The position numbers and the translations under genes are program-made. Of a DNA stretch of 64,000 nt, positions 16,439-24,777 are shown one piece after another. The notes under the pieces are model-generated. The model did no database searches, had not been told where the DNA came from, and saw nothing but the letters and a program-made list of their open reading frames with translations. The DNA is taken from the NCBI GenBank assembly GCA_963725415.1, contig CAVRZY010000246.1, positions 1 to 64,000 on the forward strand, read 5' to 3'. Source of the DNA: CAVRZY01 sp963725415 (lineage in GTDB: Bacteria; Acidobacteriota; Terriglobia; Bryobacterales; Bryobacteraceae). Every line of letters starts with the position of its first letter. Within the stretch, counting starts at the first letter, position 1.

Positions 16439-17833
16439 TCACTGCGCGCGGAATACGGTCCAGGGGTGGGAGTCCAAATCGCGCAGGAAGGCCTTTTGCC
16501 AGGCGAATTGCGGGTAACGCTTGAGGTGCTGGGCGGCCTTGAAATGGATGCCGCAGGAGTGTCCCATGGCCGCGGTGAAGGAGAGGCGCTCGGCCATGGC
16601 GGCGTCGGCGACTTTGGCCTGCACGGCGCCGGCGGGGGCGAATTCGGGCTGCCAGGATTTCAGCCCCCGCGGCGAGAGATCGATGTGACCGCACAAGGTG
16701 CGCTCGTTCGGATCCTCCTTTTTGGCGAATGCGTCGTAATGGTCTGAGAGGAATTTCTGGCCCGCGGCCACGTCGATGCGGCCCTTGTACTGGGCCATCA
16801 ACTGCTCCCAGCGGACGCGGCGCGCGTTGGCGCTCACGCTGGGATCGCGCATGGGAAACTCCGTTTCCTCCCGCGCCAGCTTCTCATCCACGGGAAAGTT
16901 GGCGCCAACGAAGTAGCCGTCCTTGCTGCGCCAGAGATTCACGTTCTTGAGGCCCAGCTCGAGGCTTGCGATCTCGTTGGTCGTGCGGTCGGCCACCAGC
17001 CAGTTGTTGGCATAGCCGCCGTTGTTGCCCTCCTTCATGATGCGCGCGAAATCGTCGATGGAAGTGGAGTACTGCATGGCCTTGCGGGCGCGCACGAACT
17101 CGGGAATGCCGTTCGGATCGAAACCGGAAAATTGCGTGATGGTGGTCTCGGTAATGAAGATGCCGGCCGAGTTGACACCGAAATCGTCGGCGCTGTGGAT
17201 CAAGCCCGGGAAACCGTCCATGAAGATGCGGGCGCCTCGGGCAGGGATTATGTCGAAGATGATGTTCCAGCGCTGGCCTTCCAGGTAGCCGGTCCAAGCG
17301 TTATGGCCGATGACCACCTTGCCGTCTTTGGTGTAGCTGCCCGTGGCCACGAAGGCGCTGCAACGGTCCGGAGCGGTGGGCTTAGCGCGCAAGGATTCTT
17401 TGCCCTGCTTCTTGTACCACTGGAAGTAGTACGGGGACAGTTCCTGCCAGGCATTCATGGCCGTCACATCCCAGACGTCGAACTTCATTCCTCTGGCGTT
17501 GAGACCCTGGGCGATGCCCTGTAGCTCATCGCGGTACTCTTGCTCGATGTGCGGCCAGAGCATGTCTTTCGCCGCGTCGCGGAAGAAGGCCCAGGTTTTG
17601 CCGGTGTCCCGCTTGAGCAGCAGCGCGATGACCTTTTGCGCGTCCTGGATCTCGGGGCCCAGCAGGTAGCCGTGCTGGAAACCGAGCTGGGACGGCGGAC
17701 CTTCGAGGTGCACAAAGATCCAGCCGCTTTGTTCGCGGCGGGAAGCCGGTCTCAAACGCGGATCGGCTTGCGCAAGCAGCGCAGCCGCGCAGCCCGCTAG
17801 TAGAAAGATCGATAAGAAACTCGAACGGCGCAC
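16439..17833 (-). CDS. Exported C45/phospholipase B-like Ntn hydrolase
   Basis: 464 residues. The GTG at 17833 is chosen because AGGAGG lies 4 bases upstream and it gives a clean signal, MRRSSFLSIFLLAGCAAALL; the LAGC could be a lipobox. The body has LGFQHGYLLGPEI, MNAWQE, then DRCSAFVATGSYTKDGKVVIGHN with the likely N-terminal nucleophile Cys after processing, and AGIFITETTI, NNWLVADRTTNEIASLELG. This fits the C45 acyltransferase/phospholipase B-like group. The substrate is unknown. It ends 19 bases from the DUF1326-like gene and lies 20 bases after the sulfatase. Confidence 0.8.
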   Translation of the reverse strand: MRRSSFLSIFLLAGCAAALLAQADPRLRPASRREQSGWIFVHLEGPPSQLGFQHGYLLGPEIQDAQKVIALLLKRDTGKTWAFFRDAAKDMLWPHIEQEYRDELQGIAQGLNARGMKFDVWDVTAMNAWQELSPYYFQWYKKQGKESLRAKPTAPDRCSAFVATGSYTKDGKVVIGHNAWTGYLEGQRWNIIFDIIPARGARIFMDGFPGLIHSADDFGVNSAGIFITETTITQFSGFDPNGIPEFVRARKAMQYSTSIDDFARIMKEGNNGGYANNWLVADRTTNEIASLELGLKNVNLWRSKDGYFVGANFPVDEKLAREETEFPMRDPSVSANARRVRWEQLMAQYKGRIDVAAGQKFLSDHYDAFAKKEDPNERTLCGHIDLSPRGLKSWQPEFAPAGAVQAKVADAAMAERLSFTAAMGHSCGIHFKAAQHLKRYPQFAWQKAFLRDLDSHPWTVFRAQ

Positions 17834-17853
17834 ATTCCCTCCTGTCAACAATG

Positions 17854-19371
17854 TCATGTCTTCCGGCGACGCAGTTGGCGCGCAGATCCGGCTGCGGCCC
17901 GGCGCTCCTCCTCCGACAGGGAGGCATAGGCGGGCCCAGGCATGCCCGGGATCTTGATGGGTGCGGGCTTGTCGGCTCTCCATCGGCTGAGCTGATTCTT
18001 GCAGTCGGCAGCAAGGTCTTTGTACTTGGGATCGTCGATGAGGTTGCGCTCTTCCTTGGGGTCGTTGTGCAGGTCGTAGAGTTCGAAGGGGCCGCTCAGG
18101 TTGCGGCTGTTGTCGATGAACTTCCAGTTGGCGGTACGGACCATGGCGGTGGAAAGCTGCGAATAACAGCGGTCCTTCCACTGCGGATCCCCGCTGCGAG
18201 CGAGCCTTAAGAAGCTGCGGCCCTGCACCCCGGAAAGTGCCGGCAGACCGGCGGAGTCGAGAATGGCGGGCAGCAAGTCGGTGTTCTCGACGATCTTGCA
18301 CTCGAGGCGTCCCTGGTTCTCGGGCGCTCCCTTGGGGCCGCGCCAAATCAACGGGACGTGGCTAGAGCCCTCGTACATGACGCCTTTGAACATGCGCCCG
18401 CGGTCACCCAGCATGTTGCCGTGATCGGCGGTGAACAGCACCAGGGCGTTATCCGCCATCCCCAGCCGGTCCAACTCGCCCAACAACCTTCCCACCTGAT
18501 CATCGACGTGGGCGACGGCGCCGTAATAGATAGCGCTGATGACCCGCAGCATGCGCTCATCAGCGATGTAGCGGCGCATGGCCTGGCCACGCTGCCCAGC
18601 GCGGAGTTGCTTGATATCAGCCGGCAGCTTGGGAATGGGGATGGCCGCGGGATCGTATTTGGAGAAATAGCGCTTCGGCTCGACGGAGGGCGAGTGGGGC
18701 TTCAGGTAGCTACAGAACAGAAACCAGGGCTGTGCGGTCTGCTGGCGGCTGCGGAGGTAGTCGATGGCCCGGGCAGTGATCCACTCGCTCTCGAAATCCT
18801 CCTCCGGGTAGCGGAACACGCCCACATCGCGGCCCAGGGGGTCGTCGGGCCAGGGACAGGTGCCGGGCACGATGGGCCATTTGGCCGGCGAGCCGTACTT
18901 GCGCTTCAGGTAGGCGGGGTAGCCCAGCTCCGGAGTCGGGCCTTCGGTGCTGAAGGTCCAGAACTGGTCGAAGCCGTAGTCGAACTGCCGGGGCGTGTAG
19001 TGCAGCTTGCCGGAGATGGCGGTGTGGTAGCCGTAGTGCTTCAGGATCGAGGGTAAGAAGATCTCGCCATTGTTCGCCGGAACGCCGTTGGCGATGACTC
19101 CGTGCACGTCGGCATAGCGGCCGGTGAAGGCGGAGGCGCGCGCTGGAGAGCAGACCGGGGCCACAGTATAGGCATTGGCGAAGCGGATCCCCTGCCGGGC
19201 GAGGCGGTCCAGATTGGGGGTCTGGGCCACGGGGTGCTTCTCCGAACTCATGGCATCGGCGCGCATCTCGTCCACCATGATGAAGAGGATGTTAGGCCTG
19301 TGGGCGGGGGCGGCGGCGGCCAGGGCCCCGGCGCCCAACAGGAATTCTCGGCGGGTAACGTGGCGGTTCAT
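17854..19371 (-). CDS. Tat-exported type I sulfatase
   Basis: 505 residues from ATG 19371, with a Tat signal (TRREFLLGAGALAAAA). Metal and active-site parts: RPNILFIMVDEMRAD, then the formylglycine motif CSPARASAFTGRY (Cys-x-Pro-x-Arg), SGKLHY, LVLFTADHGNMLGDRGRMFKG and an ending typical of family S1 (FELYDLHNDPKEERNLIDDP). A separate activating enzyme is needed to make formylglycine; none is in the window. Divergent from the second sulfatase at 19546, with a repeat between them. Confidence 0.93.
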   Translation of the reverse strand: MNRHVTRREFLLGAGALAAAAPAHRPNILFIMVDEMRADAMSSEKHPVAQTPNLDRLARQGIRFANAYTVAPVCSPARASAFTGRYADVHGVIANGVPANNGEIFLPSILKHYGYHTAISGKLHYTPRQFDYGFDQFWTFSTEGPTPELGYPAYLKRKYGSPAKWPIVPGTCPWPDDPLGRDVGVFRYPEEDFESEWITARAIDYLRSRQQTAQPWFLFCSYLKPHSPSVEPKRYFSKYDPAAIPIPKLPADIKQLRAGQRGQAMRRYIADERMLRVISAIYYGAVAHVDDQVGRLLGELDRLGMADNALVLFTADHGNMLGDRGRMFKGVMYEGSSHVPLIWRGPKGAPENQGRLECKIVENTDLLPAILDSAGLPALSGVQGRSFLRLARSGDPQWKDRCYSQLSTAMVRTANWKFIDNSRNLSGPFELYDLHNDPKEERNLIDDPKYKDLAADCKNQLSRWRADKPAPIKIPGMPGPAYASLSEEERRAAAGSARQLRRRKT

Positions 19372-19383
19372 CAGAGCGGCCAA

Positions 19384-19482
19384 TTCACCGCAGAGACGCA
19401 AAGGACACAGAGGGAACGCAGAGGGGATTTCTTGTGGGTTCTTCTCTGCGTGACCTCGGCGTCCTCTGCGGCTCTGCGGTGG
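19384..19482. repeat. Short CTCTGCG/CGCAGAG repeat, copy without a gene
   Basis: It starts TTCACCGCAGAGACGCAAAGG and ends GGCTCTGCGGTGG, imperfect inverted ends. The same left and right ends border the GxxExxY gene at 28464-28929, so this looks like an empty or deleted version of that unit. Confidence 0.7.
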
Positions 19483-19531
19483 AGTAATCCTTTCGTTTGA
19501 CTCAACATGCGGAATTCTGAAGTTAGCACAG

Positions 19532-19537
19532 TATGAT
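19532..19537 (+). promoter_or_regulatory. -10 box TATGAT 8 bases before the sulfatase ATG
   Basis: TATGAT ends 8 bases before ATG 19546, so the transcript would have almost no leader. No good -35 box is visible. Confidence 0.35.
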
Positions 19538-19545
19538 GGGTTGAT

Positions 19546-20886
19546 ATGAGGCGACGAGAGTTCATCTTGTGCGCGGCAGGCCTGGACAAGCTGAAGCATG
19601 TCCCACCGAACATCCTGTTCATCATGCCGGACCAGTGGCGGGGCCAGGATCTGGGATCGATGGGAAACACACAGATTCGCACGCCCAGTCTGGACCGGTT
19701 GGCGCGGGAGGCAGTGCAGTTCACTAACATGATGGCTAACTGCCCGGTGTGCACGCCGGCGCGCGGCATTCTGCTGACGGGAAAATACCCGCACGCCACC
19801 GGGACGGCGGTGAACGACGTGCCGCTGCCGGATCAGGAGGTCACGATCGCCGAGATACTCAGTGGGCGCGGCTACTTCACAGGCTTTGTGGGGAAATGGC
19901 ATCTGGAGGGCGGCAAACGCATGCCCGGCTTCGTTCCGCCCGGCCCGCGGCGGCAGGGGTTTCAGTTCTGGGCCGCTAACATTTGCAGCCACAACTATCT
20001 TCAGCAGACCTACTTCCGGGACGACCCGACGCCGATCCGCATTCCGGGTTACGACACTATCGGCTGGACCGATCTGGCCATCGAGTTCCTGGAGAAGGCG
20101 CGGGGGCGGAAACAGCCCTTCTGCCTGTACGTCGAGTATCCAACACCGCACGATCCCTACCTAACGCCGCGGGGTTTCGAGGGGCTTTACGATCCGGAAA
20201 AGATCGCGCTGCGCAAGAACTGGCAGCCCGGGGCCAAGCGGTTGGGGACCAGCAAGGACATCGCCGGTTACTACGCCGCCATCGCCTGCCTGGATCGAGA
20301 CATCGGACGGTTGCTCGGCAGGCTCGATGAGGCCGGTTTCCGTGACAACACAATCGTACTGTTCACTTCCGATCACGGCGACATGCTGGGCTCGCATGGC
20401 ACGTTTCTGAAGCGCAAACCGTGGGAGGAATCGGTACTGGTTCCGGGGATTCTGCGCTGGCCGGCGGGACTCGGGGGCGGGCGCAAGTGCGACGCGGTCT
20501 TCTCGCACGTCGATGTGGCGCCAACGCTGCTGGGACTGTGCGGCCTGCGTCCTCCCGCCAGCATGCACGGCTTCGACTACACGGCTTACGTGCGCGGCGG
20601 CTCTGGTCGCACTCCGGAATCCGCGCATCTGATGATCTACACGCAGACGGAGGCCGGCGAGTTTGGCCCCTGGCGGGGCCTGCGCACGCGCCGCTACAAG
20701 TATGCCCGGTTCCGCGAGAAGCCGTGGCTGCTCTACGACCTCGCCAAGGACCCCTTCGAGATGCAGAACCTAGTTTTGGATCCGCCTCACAAGAGCTTCA
20801 TTGCCCGCTTCGACGCCGAAATCCAGAAGACGATGCGCGAGACCAGAGACAAGTGGGACGAGCTACAGGACAGGCCGTTCCGTTAG
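19546..20886 (+). CDS. Type I sulfatase
   Basis: 446 residues. The N-terminus MRRREFILCAAG resembles a short or damaged Tat signal. Motifs: NILFIMPDQWRGQDLGSMGN, the formylglycine motif CPVCTPARGILLTGKYPHATG (Cys-Thr-Pro-Ala-Arg), FVGKWHLEGG, PHDPYLTP, IVLFTSDHGDMLGSHG and LLYDLAKDPFEMQNLV. It removes sulfate esters, likely from polysaccharides or related compounds. Divergent from the sulfatase at 17854; sequence similarity between the two is only family-level. The stop overlaps the convergent HicA-like gene by 4 bases. Confidence 0.93.
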   Translation: MRRREFILCAAGLDKLKHVPPNILFIMPDQWRGQDLGSMGNTQIRTPSLDRLAREAVQFTNMMANCPVCTPARGILLTGKYPHATGTAVNDVPLPDQEVTIAEILSGRGYFTGFVGKWHLEGGKRMPGFVPPGPRRQGFQFWAANICSHNYLQQTYFRDDPTPIRIPGYDTIGWTDLAIEFLEKARGRKQPFCLYVEYPTPHDPYLTPRGFEGLYDPEKIALRKNWQPGAKRLGTSKDIAGYYAAIACLDRDIGRLLGRLDEAGFRDNTIVLFTSDHGDMLGSHGTFLKRKPWEESVLVPGILRWPAGLGGGRKCDAVFSHVDVAPTLLGLCGLRPPASMHGFDYTAYVRGGSGRTPESAHLMIYTQTEAGEFGPWRGLRTRRYKYARFREKPWLLYDLAKDPFEMQNLVLDPPHKSFIARFDAEIQKTMRETRDKWDELQDRPFR

Positions 20887-21173
20887 AAGGCGACCTTCAA
20901 CTCGCCACGGCGCACCAGCAGCCGGGTATAGTCCGTAGCGCTCATCGGACATCGGAGGAGGGCGTCAAGTTCCCTGCGACTCAGGTGCATCTGGCGAGCC
21001 ATTCTGGATAACAGAGAATCGCCGTATTCCCGCGCTCCATGGCTGAGCTTGGTTAAGAGGGCCGTCGTCTGGCCGTGGACAACCAGCCGGAAGAAGCTGT
21101 GATGAGACTGTTCTTCTTGGAAGCCCTTGGCGAGAAGCGCGCGCCGGATACTCCTGACGGGATAGCTGCTCAC
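20883..21173 (-). CDS. Small HicA-like protein, possible toxin
   Basis: 96 residues. VRSIRRALLAKGFQEEQSHHSFFRL is like the start of HicA-type proteins (helix, then a SHH motif in a small beta-sheet). TALLTKLSHGAREYGDSLLSRMARQMHLSRREL and CPMSATDYTRLL follow. Similar two-gene units occur in several phyla, but I know of no tested member. The ATG overlaps the stop of the next gene upstream (ATGA at 21170-21173), as in toxin-antitoxin pairs. Confidence 0.6.
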   Translation of the reverse strand: MSSYPVRSIRRALLAKGFQEEQSHHSFFRLVVHGQTTALLTKLSHGAREYGDSLLSRMARQMHLSRRELDALLRCPMSATDYTRLLVRRGELKVAF

Positions 21174-21532
21174 AGGACAGGCTCGACCGATTCGACGATC
21201 TCAAGATACTTCCGCTTCAGCGCCTGAGCATCGAGGGAGAGTCTCAAGTCTTTCTGCTGAGCGATGGAATCCCAATTGCATTCAAAAAACTCGATGAAGG
21301 TTTGCCAGGACTCTCTGGGAGTTTCACCGAAGACATATATTCGGAGGGGTTTGCACTCGTGCACCCAGACGCCGTCTTCGACGCGCTCGTCAACGCCGAT
21401 GGTTTTCCGGAAACGGAAAAAGCGGCGCTCGGTCAGGACTCCGCTAATGGCCCGCCTGCCGGTCCTGGTCTGTCCAGCGAGAGCCTTGCGCCGAAGCGCA
21501 CTGGGTTGGACGAGTACGGCTCCACGGATCAC
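21170..21532 (-). CDS. Partner of the HicA-like protein, possible antitoxin
   Basis: 120 residues at most; the true start may be further in, since the first 30 residues are basic and low in conservation features. The core has VHECKPLRIYVFGETPRESWQTFIEFFE and ends SLDAQALKRKYLEIVE, a layout I associate with acidic partner proteins of small toxin-like genes. The stop overlaps the downstream ATG. Function is inferred only from the pairing. Confidence 0.55.
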   Translation of the reverse strand: MIRGAVLVQPSALRRKALAGQTRTGRRAISGVLTERRFFRFRKTIGVDERVEDGVWVHECKPLRIYVFGETPRESWQTFIEFFECNWDSIAQQKDLRLSLDAQALKRKYLEIVESVEPVL

Positions 21533-21633
21533 ACCCTCAGTATAGCGAAGGCAGGTGTCGTGAGCTGGTGCGGGCCATGAAGGACAGGAGCGAGGCAGCC
21601 ATCAACCGGTGTGAGAGGCTTCCAGCCTGCGGG

Positions 21634-22587
21634 TTATGTGCGGAGCTTGGCGGCTTCCATCCAGGCATCAGTCTCCGTGAACGAGCGGAGGCCGGCGGTG
21701 GCGCCGAGGCGCTGAACGCTGAGCGCGGCCACGGCGTTGGCGAAACGGGCGGCTTGGTCCGGGGAGCGGCGGCGGTGGAGGGCGGCCAGGAAGCCGCCCA
21801 CAAAGCAATCACCCGCGCCGGTGGTGTCCAGAGCCTGCACCTGGAAAGCCGGGGCCTGGAACTCCGCGTCCGAGGAGACGACTGCGCAGCCGTTGGCGCC
21901 CAGCTTCACCACTACGCTCTGGGCCCCCAGTTCCCGAAGCTTCTGGGCCGCGGGGATCGGGTCGTCGAGTCCGCTCAGGCGCCGTGCTTCGTCTTCGTTC
22001 ACAAACAGCAAGTCGGTGTACGGCAGGGAAGGTCCCAGGTCCTCGAGCCAGCGGCCGCGCACGTCCCAGCCGGCATCCAGGGAGGTTGTCATACCTGCCG
22101 CTCGCGCGCGGCACATCGACTCAGCCGCATGCCGTCTCATCCCGGGAACGCCGAAGGCATTGGCCAGGTGGAAGTGAGAGAGGCCTTGCAGCACGGCGGG
22201 CGAGAACTGGACTGGTTCGGCGAATGCCTCCATGCTGGCGCCGGCGCGATGCAGAAAGAACCGGTCGGCCTGGGCGTTCACCAGGGCCACAGTGGTGGCG
22301 GTGGGCGCCTGCGAGCGGGTCACCCAGCCGGTATCGACGCCGACACTGTTCAAGCGTGCCAGCAGCGCTTCGCCGAAGGAGTCGCGGCCGACCATGCCCA
22401 GCAGCCGCACCGGGGCACCGAGCCGTCCCAGGGTGTAGGAGGTACTAGCGCCGTTGCCGCCCAGGTGCTGCTCGAGGGAGTCCACCCAAGTGGTGGTGTT
22501 CCAGGTAATCCGTTCCACCGGGCGCACCAGGATGTCAAAGACAATGTTGCCGGCGCACAGCACGCCCTCCAGGGGTCGGGCCAGCAT
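21634..22587 (-). CDS. PfkB-family sugar kinase
   Basis: 317 residues. Ribokinase fold: VLCAGNIVFDILV, HLGGNGASTSYTLGRLG near the N-terminus, VGRDSFGEALLARL, LFVNEDEARRLSG, VVVKLGANGCAVV and the phosphate/anion-hole motif DTTGAGDCFVGGFLAAL with the catalytic Asp. The substrate may be a sugar such as ribose, fructose or a nucleoside and cannot be told from the sequence. It starts one base after the stop of the membrane protein gene, so it is the third gene of the aroF transcript. Confidence 0.92.
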   Translation of the reverse strand: MLARPLEGVLCAGNIVFDILVRPVERITWNTTTWVDSLEQHLGGNGASTSYTLGRLGAPVRLLGMVGRDSFGEALLARLNSVGVDTGWVTRSQAPTATTVALVNAQADRFFLHRAGASMEAFAEPVQFSPAVLQGLSHFHLANAFGVPGMRRHAAESMCRARAAGMTTSLDAGWDVRGRWLEDLGPSLPYTDLLFVNEDEARRLSGLDDPIPAAQKLRELGAQSVVVKLGANGCAVVSSDAEFQAPAFQVQALDTTGAGDCFVGGFLAALHRRRSPDQAARFANAVAALSVQRLGATAGLRSFTETDAWMEAAKLRT

Positions 22588-23511
22588 CTAGCGCGTCCCC
22601 CCGGCCAGGGCTTCCAGGAAGACGCGTTCCACCGGCCAGCGCCCCAGAACACGACGATCCTGCTGGGTGAAAACACCGCCGGTCAGCAGGCCGCTCAAGT
22701 CCCGGGGGTTGAGCTGGCGGTTCTCGCGGGCGATCGACTCACGGAGAACAGAAGTGGCCTTCTCGAGCTGGCTGGCCAGAACCGCAGCATCCTGAGGAGA
22801 ACGGCAGGCGACATCAAGCAGCAGTTCCATCCGATACCCTTGGGGGCCGAGCGAGAGCACGATCTGGTCCGCCCCTTCGAGCACGCCGGCAAACAGGCGG
22901 GCGCCGGGAGGCAGGGTGTCGGCCTTCTTCAAAACGCTGGCAGGAATGAACGACCACACCGGCTGGTTCGGAATAGCCGGCTGCATTCGGTCGGGTTTGC
23001 GAGCGGACAGCAGGCTGGCTGCCCAGCTATCCTTGGCTACAGCCAGAGCCATCAGATTGGGCTCCACGGGAAAGAAAGAGATCTTGCGCTCCGGCGTGCT
23101 GCCGGCCACGCGGCAAAAGGAGTTGTGACACAAGCCTCCCTGGCGGGTGGTGTACTGGTTCAGGCTGCTCCAGTCAAATCTTCCCCGCAGCATGAAAAAG
23201 ACGCCGTCGCGGTGAAACGAAACCAGAGCGGAATCCAGGTCCCGCTGGTAGTCGAAGCCGCTCTCACTGACGAAGGCCCGATATTCCGGCTCCTGGACCA
23301 TGTCGGAGCCGGCAAACAGCTCCAGTATGCCGGCTTGACGCAGGGCAGCGAAGTCAATATAGAGGATAACGGCGTCCCCGGCGGGCAAGCGGGCCACTAG
23401 ATCGGCGGTCGAGGTTTTCCGGAACCTCAGATAGGCCACTAAACCGATGATCGAGGCGCAAATCGCCAGCAGCAGGACCAACACTACCCAGGGCGGGAAT
23501 CGGAGTCTCAC
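22588..23511 (-). CDS. Single-pass membrane protein of unknown function
   Basis: 307 residues. One helix near the N-terminus (about residues 7-28, WVVLVLLLAICASIIGLVAYL) anchors a soluble domain facing outwards: LVARLPAGDAVILYIDFAALRQAG, GVFFMLRGRFD, ARLFAGVLEGADQIVLSLGP, YRMELLLDVACRSPQDAAVLASQL. The wording resembles acidobacterial periplasmic proteins annotated only as hypothetical. It lies 10 bases after aroF and abuts pfkB, so it is in the same operon. Function unknown. Confidence 0.75.
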   Translation of the reverse strand: MRLRFPPWVVLVLLLAICASIIGLVAYLRFRKTSTADLVARLPAGDAVILYIDFAALRQAGILELFAGSDMVQEPEYRAFVSESGFDYQRDLDSALVSFHRDGVFFMLRGRFDWSSLNQYTTRQGGLCHNSFCRVAGSTPERKISFFPVEPNLMALAVAKDSWAASLLSARKPDRMQPAIPNQPVWSFIPASVLKKADTLPPGARLFAGVLEGADQIVLSLGPQGYRMELLLDVACRSPQDAAVLASQLEKATSVLRESIARENRQLNPRDLSGLLTGGVFTQQDRRVLGRWPVERVFLEALAGGTR

Positions 23512-23521
23512 ATTTATGAGC

Positions 23522-24561
23522 TTACACCGGCACGGCGGTCTGGGCGGCGCGGGCCTGCCTCCACAGCTCGATATAGGGCTTGAGGTCGCGCATCATGTTC
23601 TGGAACTGCGGAATGGTGAGCGACTGGGCGCCATCGCTGATGGCTTTCTCGGGGCAGGGATGGACTTCCACCAGCAGCCCGTCGGCGCCGATGGCCACCG
23701 CGGCCCGGCACACGGATGGCACCAGGCTGCTCTTGCCGGTGGCGTGGCTGGGGTCCACGATGACCGGCAGGTGCGTCAGCTCGTTCAGGACCGCCACCAC
23801 GGTGATGTCACAGGTGTTGCGCGTGGCGGTTTCAAAAGTGCGAATTCCCCGCTCGCACAGGATCACGTTGGGATTGCCGTGGGCCACCATATATTCGGCG
23901 GACATCAGCAACTCCTTGACGGTCGAGCTCATGCCGCGCTTGAGCAACACGGGTTGCGGGCAGCGGCCGACGGCTTTCAGCAGCGCGAAATTCTGCATGT
24001 TGCGCGCGCCGATCTGGAGGACGTTGGCGTACTCGGAGACCAACTCGACGTCGCTGTCGCTGATGACCTCGGTGATGATGTCCAGGCCGGTGGCCTCTGA
24101 GCCTTGCGGAGCAGCTTGAGGCCTTCGAGTTCCAGGCCCTGGAAGTCGTAGGGCGAGGTGCGGGGCTTGAAAGCGCCGCCCCGGAGCATGCGGGCTCCGG
24201 CCCGGGCAACCGCTTGGGCGGTTTCCATGATCTGCTGCTCGCTCTCAATCGAGCACGGGCCGGCCATGACCACGAACTCCCCGCCGCCGATCTCGGTCCC
24301 GTTCACGCGAATCAGGCTGCGCGCAGGCTGGAACTCCTTGCTGACAAACTTGTAGGGGGCCGAGATTCGCACCGCGTTGTCCACGCCCGGCATGGCCTGG
24401 AGCGATTCCAGGCAGGCGGTGACATCCCCGGTCCCTACAACGCCGATCACTACCCGCTCCTCGCCCTGGATGGTGTGCACCTTGTAGCCGGACTCCTCGA
24501 TCCGCCGGCACACGTTGTCAACCTCTTCCTTGGTGGCATGGAGTCTCATCGAGATGATCAT
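23522..24561 (-). CDS. aroF: DAHP synthase (class I-beta), one-base frameshift
   Basis: First enzyme of the shikimate pathway: PEP plus erythrose-4-phosphate. An N-terminal ferredoxin-like regulatory domain (residues 1-67, MIISMRLHATKEEVDNVCRRI) precedes the barrel: VVMAGPCSIESEQQ, RGGAFKPRTSPYDFQG, then in the other frame VLQIGARNMQNFALLK, VLLKRGMSSTVKELLMSAEY, VILCERGIRTFE, VIVDPSHATGK and VEVHPCPEKAISDGAQSL. The frame switches at about 24094-24102 by one missing base, after LRKA. All motifs are intact otherwise, so a sequence error is likely. It is controlled by the attenuator upstream and begins an operon with the next two genes. Confidence 0.9.
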
Positions 24562-24598
24562 GGTGGTCCCTCCCGCGAATGGTCGCCATAAAATAAAA

Positions 24599-24620
24599 AA
24601 CCCACTCTTCCGAGTGGGTT
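24599..24620 (-). terminator. Attenuator terminator in the aroF leader
   Basis: On the minus strand AACCCACTC, loop GGAA, GAGTGGGTT, then TTTTTTATTTTAT: a 9-bp stem with a GNRA loop and a U-run. It ends 27 bases before the aroF ATG, so it is an intrinsic terminator inside the leader. Confidence 0.85.
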
Positions 24621-24663
24621 GGTCTGTTCCGATTTTGGGTTAGCCTCTAAACCAACGCCACTC
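24612..24663 (-). promoter_or_regulatory. Antiterminator arms of the aroF attenuator
   Basis: Right after the leader-peptide codons, GAGTGGCGTTGGT (24663-24651) can pair with ACCAACCCACTC (24623-24612) with one bulged base. The second arm contains the first half of the terminator stem, so the two structures exclude each other. A competing partner for the first arm, CCAGCGCTAACTC, lies inside the leader-peptide codons, which gives the classic 1:2, 2:3, 3:4 scheme; the 1:2 pairing is less perfect and is inferred. Confidence 0.75.
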
Positions 24664-24725
24664 TATCCGGAGCGGGTAAAGCACCAGAATCGGTACCAAA
24701 AGGAGTTAGCGCTGGTGGGAAGCAT
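24663..24725 (-). CDS. Aromatic leader peptide of the aroF attenuator
   Basis: 20 codons, ATG 24725 to TAG 24663: MLPTSAN, then SFWYRFWCF, then TRSG. Six of the nine residues in the middle are aromatic (Phe, Trp, Tyr, Phe, Trp, Phe). A ribosome stalled there by lack of charged tRNA-Phe, -Tyr or -Trp would free the arm at 24651-24663 to form the antiterminator. The -10 box ends 10 bases before the ATG, so the message has a leader of only a few bases. Too short to be found by standard gene callers. Confidence 0.85.
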   Translation of the reverse strand: MLPTSANSFWYRFWCFTRSG

Positions 24726-24735
24726 CGAAACTGTC

Positions 24736-24764
24736 AGTATACCTGGGAAGCCCGCGAGAAGCAA
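24736..24764 (-). promoter_or_regulatory. Promoter of the aroF operon
   Basis: On the minus strand TTGCTT (24764-24759), a 17-base spacer and TATACT (24741-24736). The start site would be near 24729. Confidence 0.75.
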
Positions 24765-24777
24765 GAAGGTTTTGCGG

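Noticed and set aside
21568..23400. 610-residue frame on the plus strand
   Set aside because: Antisense to pfkB and the membrane protein gene; no domain and low-complexity composition.
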